A stretch of 64,000 bases of DNA from Gelidibacter gilvus (GTDB taxonomy: Bacteria; Bacteroidota; Bacteroidia; Flavobacteriales; Flavobacteriaceae): assembly GCF_004115975.1 (NCBI RefSeq), contig NZ_SDDZ01000003.1, positions 62,001 through 126,000 on the forward strand. Reading direction: 5' to 3'. Positions 37,560 through 44,664 of this stretch are shown here, piece by piece (position 1 is the stretch's first letter; the number at the start of each line of letters is the position of its first letter). The notes beneath the pieces were generated by a model. The model had not been told where the DNA came from. It saw only the letters and a list, made by a program, of their open reading frames with translations, and searched no databases. Position numbers and translations under genes: made by a program.

Positions 37560-38942
37560 ATGGCAAAATTTGAACTGAAACTCCCGAAAATGGGTGAAAG
37601 CGTAGCAGAAGCAACCATTACCTCTTGGTTGAAAAATGTTGGTGACACTATTGAAGCTGATGAAGCAGTATTGGAAATTGCAACCGATAAGGTAGATAGC
37701 GAAGTGCCCAGTGAAGTGGATGGCGTCTTGACCGAAATCCTTTATAATGTTGATGATATTGTAAAAGTGGGGCAAGTAATAGCAATCATTGAAACTGATG
37801 CAAGTGCTGTCCAAGCACTTGGTGCACCAAATCAAGACTCTGCTCCAGCGCGAATGGTTGAAACTCCGGAAGTTGCTCAAGTAGCACAAACAGTGGAAGC
37901 AGCTAAAACCGCAGTGGCAGCTCCTGTGACTTCTACCGAAGATCGTTTTTATTCGCCTTTGGTTAAGAATATAGCTAAAGAAGAGGGCATTTCGCAATCT
38001 GAATTGGACAGTATCTCTGGTACTGGAAAAGATGGGCGTGTCACTAAAAATGACATTTTCGAATATCTTGAAGCTAAGAAATCAGCTCCAGTATCGGCGC
38101 CACAAGCGTCTACACCAGAGCCTGTGAAAGAAAATATAGCAGCAGCATCTCCTCAACAAGAACCAGTAGCGGTACAGCCAACTAAAGAGAAAGCTCCTGA
38201 AAAACCGAAAGCGGCTCCTGTAATTGCGAGTAATGGCGATGAGATCATTGAAATGAGCAGAATGGGCAAGCTGATTGCACATCACATGGTGGAATCCATA
38301 CAGAAATCAGCTCACGTACAAAGTTTTATTGAGGCCGATGTGACCAATATCTGGAACTGGCGCAATAAAGTCAAGAATGATTTTGCGAAACGTGAAGGTG
38401 AAAATCTCACTTTTACACCAATATTTTTGGAAGCTGTTGCGAAAGCGCTTAGAGAATTCCCAATGATGAATATTTCGCTTCAAGATGATAAAATCATCAA
38501 AAAGAAACATATCAATATAGGGATGGCTGCGGCACTTCCTGATGGAAATCTTATTGTACCTGTTATTAAGGATGCAGATCAACTGAACCTGATCGGGATG
38601 ACCAAACGTGTCAACGATTTGGCAAACAGAGCCCGTTTAAACCAATTGAAACCCGACGATATTCAAGGAGGTACTTACACTGTAACTAACGTGGGTACTT
38701 TTGGAAGCATCATGGGGACGCCAATTATCAATCAACCACAAGTGGGGATTTTAGCCCTTGGCGCCATAAGAAAAGTTCCTGCAGTTGTAGAATCTCCTGA
38801 AGGCGATTTTATCGGCATCCGTTACAGAATGTTCTTATCACATTCTTACGACCATCGTGTCGTTAATGGTGCATTGGGTGGACAATTTGTAAAAGCCGTC
38901 AAAGACTATTTGGAAGCTTGGGATGTAAATCGCGAGATTTAA
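37560..38942 (+). CDS. 2-oxoacid dehydrogenase E2 component (dihydrolipoamide acyltransferase)
   Basis: A 460-residue E2 enzyme. It has one N-terminal lipoyl domain with the lipoylated Lys44 in IATDKVDSEVPSE and an Ala/Pro/Glu-rich linker. A peripheral subunit-binding domain follows (YSPLVKNIAKEEGI...GTGKDGRVTKNDI, about 130-168), then a second linker. The catalytic domain (about 230-460) has His432 in SYDHRVVNGALGG. It transfers an acyl group from the E1 product to CoA. No E1 or E3 gene is adjacent, so the sequence does not show whether it belongs to a branched-chain, pyruvate or oxoglutarate complex. Branched-chain is my guess from the single lipoyl domain and separate location. Confidence 0.9.
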   Translation: MAKFELKLPKMGESVAEATITSWLKNVGDTIEADEAVLEIATDKVDSEVPSEVDGVLTEILYNVDDIVKVGQVIAIIETDASAVQALGAPNQDSAPARMVETPEVAQVAQTVEAAKTAVAAPVTSTEDRFYSPLVKNIAKEEGISQSELDSISGTGKDGRVTKNDIFEYLEAKKSAPVSAPQASTPEPVKENIAAASPQQEPVAVQPTKEKAPEKPKAAPVIASNGDEIIEMSRMGKLIAHHMVESIQKSAHVQSFIEADVTNIWNWRNKVKNDFAKREGENLTFTPIFLEAVAKALREFPMMNISLQDDKIIKKKHINIGMAAALPDGNLIVPVIKDADQLNLIGMTKRVNDLANRARLNQLKPDDIQGGTYTVTNVGTFGSIMGTPIINQPQVGILALGAIRKVPAVVESPEGDFIGIRYRMFLSHSYDHRVVNGALGGQFVKAVKDYLEAWDVNREI

Positions 38943-38948
38943 TATATC

Positions 38949-38989
38949 AATCAGACCTGATAGGTTTTAAAAACCTGTCAGGTCTGATT
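38949..38989. repeat. 20-base inverted repeat after the E2 gene
   Basis: Arms 38949-38968 and 38970-38989, one mismatch (a G-T pair in RNA), with no T tract. The core GACCTGACAGGTTTT type is, as I recall, common between genes in this phylum. It may be a dispersed repeat rather than a terminator. Confidence 0.75.
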
Positions 38990-39013
38990 AAATTCAAAAC
39001 CTAAACAAATCTT

Positions 39014-39044
39014 AAACCTAATCTTAAAACAGTTAGGTTTTTCT
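39014..39044 (+). terminator. Terminator of the E2 gene
   Basis: AAACCTAA and TTAGGTTT arms with an 11-base loop followed by T-rich sequence on the plus strand. Confidence 0.65.
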
Positions 39045-39159
39045 ATTTTTACGTTAAATAATTATAAATCAGTAACAAACATTACGCTGAGCTTTTCTGC
39101 CTTGCGCTTAGTCGAAAGGTGGAAGTGAGCAATAACAAACAATAAACAACAAAACAAAA

Positions 39160-39936
39160 ATGACTCTTAATCTCACAAAACCCATCTGCTTTTTTGATCT
39201 TGAAACTACCGGTATTAATATCACCTCGGACCGCATTGTGGAAATTGCAGTTTTGAAAGTGTTTCCCGGTGGTAAGGAAGATCGCAAAACATGGTTGGTA
39301 AATCCAGAAATGCCAATTCCAGCTGAGGTGACAGAAATTCATGGAATTTCGGATGCTGATGTTGCAGATAAACCAACGTTTAAAGAATTGGCCAATGAGA
39401 TCAATACTATGGTTAAAGATTCAGATTTGGCAGGGTTCAACTCCAACCGATTTGATATTCCATTGTTAGCAGAAGAAATGCTACGGGCTGGGATCGATTT
39501 TGATATGAAAGGTCGTGTGGCAGTTGACGTACAAACTATTTTCCATAAAATGGAACAGCGCACCTTGGCGGCAGCGTATAAGTTTTATTGCGATAAGAAT
39601 TTGGACGATGCACATAGCGCAGCTGCAGATACCGAAGCTACCTATGAAGTCTTAAAAGCTCAAATTGCAAGATATGACGAGTTGGAAAATGACACCAAGT
39701 TTTTAGCGGAATTCAGTTCGCGCAAGAAATTTGCCGATTTTGCCGGGTTCATCGTTTATAATAAATATAATGAAGAGTGTTTTTCTTTTGGGAAACATAA
39801 AACCAAAAGAGTAGAAGATGTGTTGAACGAAGAGCCAGGGTATTTTGGTTGGTTGCTAAATGCTGATTTTCCACTGTACACTAAAAAAGTGCTGACTGCC
39901 ATTAAATTGAGAGCTTTTAATAACAAATTGGCCTAA
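39160..39936 (+). CDS. DnaQ-like 3'-5' exonuclease (DEDDh family)
   Basis: A 258-residue nuclease of the DNA polymerase III epsilon type. The four acidic residues and general base are visible: ICFFDLETTGIN (Asp and Glu, near 11-18), FNSNRFDIPLLAEE (Asp, about 94) and DDAHSAAADTEATYE (His and Asp, about 153-160). A C-terminal extension of about 70 residues (FAGFIVYNKYNEECFSFGKHK...) ends with a small domain often seen in Bacteroidota members. It could proofread or degrade nucleic acid; whether it partners the replicative polymerase is not shown. It stands alone. Confidence 0.9.
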   Translation: MTLNLTKPICFFDLETTGINITSDRIVEIAVLKVFPGGKEDRKTWLVNPEMPIPAEVTEIHGISDADVADKPTFKELANEINTMVKDSDLAGFNSNRFDIPLLAEEMLRAGIDFDMKGRVAVDVQTIFHKMEQRTLAAAYKFYCDKNLDDAHSAAADTEATYEVLKAQIARYDELENDTKFLAEFSSRKKFADFAGFIVYNKYNEECFSFGKHKTKRVEDVLNEEPGYFGWLLNADFPLYTKKVLTAIKLRAFNNKLA

Positions 39937-39979
39937 ATTCCTGCGTGGTTGCTGAGCTTGTCGACGTAAAGGCAGAAAT
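39937..39979. repeat. Degenerate palindromic unit with a second repeat in its loop
   Basis: ATTCCTGC (39937-39944) and GCAGAAAT (39972-39979) are diverged arms of the ATTCCTGC family. The loop holds GCTGAGCTTGTCGA, which is the reverse complement of the loop sequence in the large repeat at 43203-43217. Confidence 0.5.
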
Positions 39980-40070
39980 CCATTAGAATCAATAAAGTAT
40001 ATCTTAAAGTCTCGATGCCATCAGAATCTCTGTTAAATAGTACTCCAAGCATATAAAAAAATAAGCGTTC

Positions 40071-40682
40071 ATGAAAATCATCTGCATAGGTCGAAACTAC
40101 ACAGAGCATATCAAGGAATTGGCCAACGAAAAGCCAACAGAACCAGTAGTGTTTTTAAAACCTGACTCTGCAATTTTATTAAAAAAACAACCGTTTTATA
40201 TTCCTGATTTCTCTAATGATGTCCATCATGAAGTGGAGGTCTTAGTGAAAATATCTAAGGTTGGTAAGTATATCGATAAGAAATTCGCGCATAAATATTA
40301 TGATGATATCGGGCTTGGCATCGATTTTACTGCGCGAGATTTACAACAAAAATTAAAGGAGAAAGGCTTGCCCTGGGAAAAAGCCAAAGCTTTTGATGGT
40401 GCTGCAGTAGTTGGTAAATGGTTGCCAAAATCCGATTTTGAATCGGTAGATGCCATTAATTTTGGGTTAGAAAAAAATGGAGTCCTTGTGCAACAAGGCA
40501 ACACAAGTCATATGCTCTGGAAAATTGATGAACTTATAGAATATGTGTCAAAATATTTTACTTTAAAGATTGGAGACATTATCTTTACGGGAACGCCATC
40601 AGGAGTTGCTAAGGTAGAAGCTAATGATGAACTTAGAGGATTGATTGAAAATAACGAAATGTTTAAATTAACAATCAAGTAA
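40071..40682 (+). CDS. Fumarylacetoacetate hydrolase (FAH) family protein
   Basis: A 203-residue single-domain FAH protein. It contains IICIGRNYTEH at the N-terminus, EVEVLVKISKVGKYI (metal-binding Glu pair, about 45-59), GLGIDFTARDLQ and the C-terminal FTGTPSGVAKV. Such enzymes cleave or decarboxylate beta-diketo acids, for example oxaloacetate or acylpyruvates, in the cytoplasm. No aromatic-degradation genes are near, so a housekeeping role such as oxaloacetate or acylpyruvate removal is more likely than tyrosine breakdown. The next gene begins directly after its stop, indicating an operon with the HPt gene and cinA. Confidence 0.9.
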   Translation: MKIICIGRNYTEHIKELANEKPTEPVVFLKPDSAILLKKQPFYIPDFSNDVHHEVEVLVKISKVGKYIDKKFAHKYYDDIGLGIDFTARDLQQKLKEKGLPWEKAKAFDGAAVVGKWLPKSDFESVDAINFGLEKNGVLVQQGNTSHMLWKIDELIEYVSKYFTLKIGDIIFTGTPSGVAKVEANDELRGLIENNEMFKLTIK

Positions 40683-41024
40683 ATGGAAGAAAATTATAAA
40701 CTTTATCGCATTCGTGAATTAGCCGATGGCGATGAGGATTTTGTCATGGCGATTGCTGCGGCATTTTTGGAAGAAGTTCCAGAAGATGCGGCACGACTTA
40801 AAAAGGCTGTTGGAGAAGCTGATTATTATACTACCTATCAGGCGGCCCACAAAATGAAACCAACTATTGATCTGTTTGAACTTGGGGTCTTAGACGATTT
40901 AATAACCGTTCAGGATTGGGGTAAATTGGAAAAGAAGGACGAGGATGTTTCGAAGGAATTAAGATCAGTTTTAGAAGCCATAGAAAGAACCTCCGAAGAA
41001 ATTAAAAACGATTTCAATCTCTAA
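40683..41024 (+). CDS. Free-standing HPt (histidine phosphotransfer) domain protein
   Basis: A 113-residue four-helix protein with His56 in YQAAHKMKPTIDLF as the expected phosphorylated histidine. An acidic N-terminal helix precedes it (MAIAAAFLEEVPEDAARL). HPt proteins carry phosphate between response-regulator receiver domains and hybrid kinases. No kinase or regulator is in this window, so the partners are elsewhere. It starts at the base after the FAH stop and its TAA overlaps the cinA ATG (TAATG), so translation of the three is coupled. Confidence 0.82.
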   Translation: MEENYKLYRIRELADGDEDFVMAIAAAFLEEVPEDAARLKKAVGEADYYTTYQAAHKMKPTIDLFELGVLDDLITVQDWGKLEKKDEDVSKELRSVLEAIERTSEEIKNDFNL

Positions 41025-42271
41025 TGTTAGCTGAAATTATAACTATTGGAGACGAAATTCTTATTGGACAGATCGTCGATACCAATTCTGCATTTATAGC
41101 CAAACAACTTAATAAGATTGGGGTGTCTGTGTACCAGATTACTTCTGTGCAAGATGATAAAGAACACATCTTAAAGTCTTTTAGGGAAGCTGAAGAGAAT
41201 GCTAATATTATCATTATCACTGGCGGTTTGGGACCAACTAAAGATGATATCACGAAAAGAACCATTGCAGAATATTTTCATGACACGCTTGTCAGAAGTG
41301 ATGCGGTCACAGAAAATATCTGGCGAATTTGGCGAGATAACGTTGATACAACACCAACACAAGTCAATTTAGATCAAGCTTTAGTGCCGTCAAAAGCACA
41401 AGTGCTAATGAATCTCCATGGGAGTGCTCCGGGAATGTGGCTTGAAAAGGAAGGAAAGATATTTATCTCGCTCCCAGGCGTGCCTTATGAAATGCGCGGA
41501 CTCATAGATAATGCAGTGATTCCTAAGCTCGCAAAGCAGTTTAAGTTTCCTTATATCCAACATGAAACGATATTGACTTACGGTCTTGGCGAAAGTGCTT
41601 TGGCAGAACGCATCGAAGCTTGGGAAGACCATTTGCCATCCTATATAAAGTTGGCCTATTTACCCAGTTTAGGAAGGGTGCGTTTACGTCTTTCGGGTAA
41701 ATCTATGGACAAGCATTTGATCCAGATAGAAATAAAACATCAGATCGAATTGTTGTTACCCCAAATTGAAGACATTTTTGTTGGATTTGAACGTGATGAA
41801 TCTATTGAAGCCGTAATTGGGCAACAATTAATTGCTTTGGGTAAAACCGTTGCCACGGCAGAAAGTTGTACAGGAGGTAAAATTGCTGAATCTTTTACAG
41901 CTATTGCTGGAGCGTCTCAGTATTTTAAAGGAAGCGTGGTCAGTTATGCCACACAGTCTAAGGTAGATGTTTTAAAAATAGATCCAAAATTGATTTCTGA
42001 GTTTTCTGTAGTGAGTGGAGAAGTCGCAGAAGCCATGGCCAAAGCGGTTTTGAAACTATTTGATTCCGACTATGCGATTGCCACCACAGGAAACGCGGGA
42101 CCAACTAAAGGTGATGCAGATGCTGACATTGGCACCGTCTTTATAGCCATCGCTTCTAAAGATAAAGTGTTATCGGAACGCTTTACTTTTGGTGATCATC
42201 GTCATAAAGTCATTAACAGAGCGTCAAACAAAGCTTTTGAAATGCTACAGAAAGAAATTTCAAAAAAGTAA
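41024..42271 (+). CDS. cinA: CinA family protein (competence/damage-inducible, NMN amidohydrolase type)
   Basis: A 415-residue protein with both CinA modules. The N-terminal MoCF-like (COG1058) domain begins MLAEIITIGDEILIGQIVDTNS and contains IIITGGLGPTKDDITK. The C-terminal domain (about 255-415) contains VATAESCTGGKIAESF and AIATTGNAGPTKGDADADIGTV. Characterised members deamidate nicotinamide mononucleotide or hydrolyse ADP-ribose in pyridine nucleotide recycling; which activity this one has is not shown. It is the third gene of the FAH-HPt-cinA group. The ribosomal protein genes start 78 bases later under their own promoter. Confidence 0.93.
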   Translation: MLAEIITIGDEILIGQIVDTNSAFIAKQLNKIGVSVYQITSVQDDKEHILKSFREAEENANIIIITGGLGPTKDDITKRTIAEYFHDTLVRSDAVTENIWRIWRDNVDTTPTQVNLDQALVPSKAQVLMNLHGSAPGMWLEKEGKIFISLPGVPYEMRGLIDNAVIPKLAKQFKFPYIQHETILTYGLGESALAERIEAWEDHLPSYIKLAYLPSLGRVRLRLSGKSMDKHLIQIEIKHQIELLLPQIEDIFVGFERDESIEAVIGQQLIALGKTVATAESCTGGKIAESFTAIAGASQYFKGSVVSYATQSKVDVLKIDPKLISEFSVVSGEVAEAMAKAVLKLFDSDYAIATTGNAGPTKGDADADIGTVFIAIASKDKVLSERFTFGDHRHKVINRASNKAFEMLQKEISKK

Positions 42272-42280
42272 CAATTTAAG

Positions 42281-42312
42281 TTTGTAGGTATTGTAAAGTT
42301 TTACTAAATTTG
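42281..42312 (+). promoter_or_regulatory. Promoter of the rpmB-rpmG-DUF4295 operon
   Basis: TTTG at 42281-42284, 20 bases, then TAAATTTG at 42305-42312: the best match to the Bacteroidota consensus in this window. Predicted start near 42318, 32 bases before rpmB. Confidence 0.75.
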
Positions 42313-42349
42313 CAAACTGTTTTAAATAACATTATTAAAGTTAGAAAGA

Positions 42350-42586
42350 ATGTCAAGAGTTTGTGAACTTACTGGAAAAAAAGCGATGGTTGGAAACAAC
42401 GTATCTCACGCTATGAATAAAACGAAGCGTAAATTTGATGCAAATTTGATCAAAAAACGTTTTTACATTCCTGAGGAGGATAAATGGGTAACTTTAAAAG
42501 TTTCTACATCTGCGTTGAAAACCATCAATAAAATTGGTATTGCTGCGGCAATAAAAGAAGCGAAATCTAAAGGATTTTTAAAATAA
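42350..42586 (+). CDS. rpmB: Large subunit ribosomal protein bL28
   Basis: A 78-residue basic protein beginning MSRVCELTGKKAMVGNNVSHAMNKTKRKF, the standard bL28 N-terminus. It is a core component of the 50S subunit. It opens a three-gene ribosomal operon with a strong promoter. The single early Cys is normal for the zinc-free form. Confidence 0.97.
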   Translation: MSRVCELTGKKAMVGNNVSHAMNKTKRKFDANLIKKRFYIPEEDKWVTLKVSTSALKTINKIGIAAAIKEAKSKGFLK

Positions 42587-42612
42587 TAGCCACAAGCTAA
42601 AAAGTAAAGATA

Positions 42613-42795
42613 ATGGCAAAAAAGGGTAATAGAATACAAGTTATATTAGAGTGTACTGAGCACAAAGAGTCTGGACAAGCAGGAACGTCTCGTTACATCA
42701 CTACAAAAAATAAAAAGAATACGCCAGACAGAATGGAGATTAAGAAATTTAATCCTATCCTTAAGCGAATGACAGTTCATAAAGAGATAAAATAA
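42613..42795 (+). CDS. rpmG: Large subunit ribosomal protein bL33
   Basis: A 60-residue basic protein ([17 protein letters not shown], then [20 protein letters not shown]) matching bL33. It lacks the CxxC pairs of zinc-binding forms, so it is the zinc-independent type. It lies 26 bases after rpmB and 46 bases before the DUF4295 gene in the same operon. Confidence 0.97.
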   Translation: MAKKGNRIQVILECTEHKESGQAGTSRYITTKNKKNTPDRMEIKKFNPILKRMTVHKEIK

Positions 42796-42841
42796 ATGTA
42801 GGATTCCCATTGATATGGGAATTATAAAAAGAAACTATACA

Positions 42842-42994
42842 ATGGCAAAGAAATCAGTAGCATCGTTACAAAAAGGATCTAAGAGATTAACCAAAGCAAT
42901 AAAGATGGTTAAATCTCCAAAAACAGGAGCTTATCAGTTCGTTGAAACTGTTATCGCACCTGAGTTTGTTGACGACTTTTTAAATAAAAAATAA
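42842..42994 (+). CDS. Small basic DUF4295 protein, probable Bacteroidota-specific ribosomal protein
   Basis: A 50-residue lysine-rich protein starting MAKKSVASLQKGSKRLTKAI and ending DDFLNKK. Its place directly after rpmB and rpmG, its size and its charge fit a ribosomal protein. DUF4295 proteins occur in Bacteroidota; I recall that a small phylum-specific large-subunit protein (named bL38) seen in a Flavobacterium ribosome structure corresponds to this family, but I cannot confirm the match here. A terminator follows 22 bases after the stop. The TAA, frame and start were read directly from the bases. Confidence 0.85.
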   Translation: MAKKSVASLQKGSKRLTKAIKMVKSPKTGAYQFVETVIAPEFVDDFLNKK

Positions 42995-43015
42995 ATATAT
43001 TCACTATATTTTATA

Positions 43016-43045
43016 AAACTGCTTTCATTTGAAAGCAGTTTTTTT
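43016..43045 (+). terminator. Terminator of the rpmB operon
   Basis: AAACTGCTTTC and GAAAGCAGTTT perfect arms, 4-base loop, then a T run. Confidence 0.92.
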
Positions 43046-43118
43046 ATGTCTATATTTGAGTGAAATCTGACAATTTAGCAGTTTGAATCTTAAGGACTGA
43101 AATTTGTTGTTTGATTTT

Positions 43119-43255
43119 GGCGTTACCTCTTAAACTCATAAGGCAAAAGCCTTATGAGTTTAAGAGGTCGGGCTTTACGCTATATCTTTTTAATTTGGTG
43201 GCTTCGACAAGCTCAGCCACCAAATTAAAAAGGATGCCGCTGCAATCCCTAACGC
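43119..43255. repeat. Large composite inverted-repeat element upstream of ftsY
   Basis: Outer arms GCGTTA (43120-43125) and TAACGC (43250-43255) enclose two hairpins. The first is a perfect 19-base stem (43126-43144 with 43149-43167) with an AAAA loop. The second is a 19-base stem with one bulge (43184-43202 with 43216-43235) and a 13-base loop. Between and after them are unpaired GTCGGGCTTTACGCT and GCCGCTGCAATCCCT. I recall similar skeletons between genes of other flavobacteria. A dispersed repeat or structured RNA is possible. Confidence 0.65.
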
Positions 43256-43307
43256 AACTCCGTTTTTGATCTATAAAAACGGCTTAATAATTAATACAGC
43301 AACACAA

Positions 43308-44261
43308 ATGAGCTTTTTTAAAAAAATATTCACTTCAGAAAAAAAGGAAACTTTAGATAAAGGTTTGGAAAAATCCAAAACCTCATTTTTCACCAAGCTA
43401 AACAAGGCAGTTGCCGGAAAATCTAAAGTAGATGAAGATGTTCTTGACAATCTTGAAGAAATTTTAGTGTCGAGTGATGTCGGGGTCAACACGACTTTAA
43501 AAATCATTGATAGAATAGAAGAGCGTGTTGCTAAGGATAAATATTTAGGTACTTCAGAGCTCAATCAAATCTTACGGGAAGAAATTGCAGGCTTGTTGTC
43601 CGAGGTTGATAGCGGAAATGCTACAGAATTTACCGTCCCAAAAGAGATTAAGCCTTATGTCATCATGGTTGTAGGCGTGAACGGTGTGGGGAAAACAACA
43701 ACTATTGGTAAGTTGGCGTCACAGTTCAAAAAACAAGGCTTAAAAGTTGTCCTTGGAGCCGCAGACACCTTTAGAGCTGCTGCCATAGATCAGTTACAAA
43801 TTTGGGCAGACCGTGTAGATGTGCCTATGGTGCGCCAAGATTTTGGTAGTGATCCAGCATCTGTCGCTTTTGATACCTTAAAGAGTGCTGTTAACCAAAA
43901 TGCCGATGTGGTGATCATTGATACCGCTGGTCGTTTGCACAATAAGGTCAATTTAATGAATGAGTTGACAAAAATCAAACGCGTAATGCAAAAAGTCATT
44001 GCTGATGCACCTCACGATGTGTTATTGGTATTGGACGGATCTACAGGACAAAATGCTTTTGAACAAGCAAAACAGTTCACTGCTGCTACAGAAGTCACCT
44101 CATTAGCCGTTACAAAGTTGGACGGAACTGCCAAAGGTGGCGTGGTCATAGGAATATCTGATCAATTTAAAATTCCAGTAAAATATATTGGCGTAGGAGA
44201 AGGTATCGATGATTTGCAAGTCTTCAATAAATTTGAATTTGTAGATTCCTTTTTCAAATAG
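43308..44261 (+). CDS. ftsY: Signal recognition particle receptor FtsY
   Basis: About 317 residues. The start was set at ATG 43308 because it gives the usual MSFFKKIF N-terminus and avoids reading through the repeat spacer. Order: short lysine-rich N-terminus, N domain helices, then the SRP-type GTPase with G1 GVNGVGKTTT (Lys129), ADTFRAAAIDQL, DTAGRLHNKVNLM and TKLDGTAKGGV, ending in the GEGIDDLQVFNKFEF motif. The acidic A domain is very short, as in many members of the phylum. It docks ribosome-SRP complexes at the inner membrane. Confidence 0.96.
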   Translation: MSFFKKIFTSEKKETLDKGLEKSKTSFFTKLNKAVAGKSKVDEDVLDNLEEILVSSDVGVNTTLKIIDRIEERVAKDKYLGTSELNQILREEIAGLLSEVDSGNATEFTVPKEIKPYVIMVVGVNGVGKTTTIGKLASQFKKQGLKVVLGAADTFRAAAIDQLQIWADRVDVPMVRQDFGSDPASVAFDTLKSAVNQNADVVIIDTAGRLHNKVNLMNELTKIKRVMQKVIADAPHDVLLVLDGSTGQNAFEQAKQFTAATEVTSLAVTKLDGTAKGGVVIGISDQFKIPVKYIGVGEGIDDLQVFNKFEFVDSFFK

Positions 44262-44265
44262 CTTA

Positions 44266-44305
44266 ATTCCTGCGAGGGCCTCCTAATTCCTGCGCAGGCA
44301 GGAAT
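44266..44305. repeat. One partial and one full ATTCCTGC palindromic unit
   Basis: ATTCCTGC at 44266-44273 without its partner arm, then a full unit at 44286-44305 identical over 20 bases to the one after fabH. As there, the units lie just after a gene stop. Confidence 0.75.
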
Positions 44306-44584
44306 CTTAATCTTCCATGCCCACTTTTTCTTTGAACAGTGTATCATGTTGTTGCTGTTTTCCACTCATAGGATTTACGATGATCCAAACCACGTTCATG
44401 TAACACTGATGATAGGAAATCCCATATGAAATTAGTGATTAAAACGTCCTTTGTTTTCTTAGACTACCATCAAAAACTAAAAACTTTGAATAATGTATCT
44501 TAAGTTTTTCGGATAATCCTTATTGAGGCTGCTATTCAAAGAGTGCTGTATTTACTTTTCAGTAAATAATAAAATAACACGAAA

Positions 44585-44618
44585 AAAAAGAGGCTGCCTT
44601 TTCAGGTAGCCTCTTTTT
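44585..44618. terminator. Two-way terminator between ftsY and the anti-sigma gene
   Basis: AAAAAGAGGCTGCC and GGTAGCCTCTTTTT arms with one G-T pair and a 6-base loop; runs of T on both strands. Confidence 0.85.
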
Positions 44619-44664
44619 AATTTAGAGTTAATTAAAACATCAAGTTATTTGTGTTTTAATTTAG

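Larger units (their letters stand above)
42995..43307. other. Spacer between the rpmB operon and ftsY
   Basis: About 310 bases holding the terminator above and, from 43119 to 43255, a large folded repeat element. No reading frame apart from the in-frame extension of ftsY, which is not used as its start. No TAnnTTTG box for ftsY was recognised. Confidence 0.6.
44262..44664. other. Spacer between ftsY and the anti-sigma gene
   Basis: About 400 bases. Left end: a partial and a full ATTCCTGC palindromic unit (44266-44305). Right end: a two-way terminator (44585-44618). In the middle a 30-codon minus-strand frame (44399-44307, MNVVWIIVNPMSGK...) looks protein-like but too short to call. No promoter recognised. 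Confidence 0.5.

Noticed and set aside
37305-37997. 230-codon minus-strand open frame across the glycosyltransferase end and the E2 start
   Set aside because: It is antisense to two well-supported genes and is rich in Cys, His, Phe and Ile, as expected from reading lysine/glutamate-rich genes backwards. No domain resemblance.
44307-44399. 30-codon minus-strand frame MNVVWIIVNPMSGK...
   Set aside because: Protein-like wording but too short, overlaps the repeat zone, has no promoter box and no recognised family.
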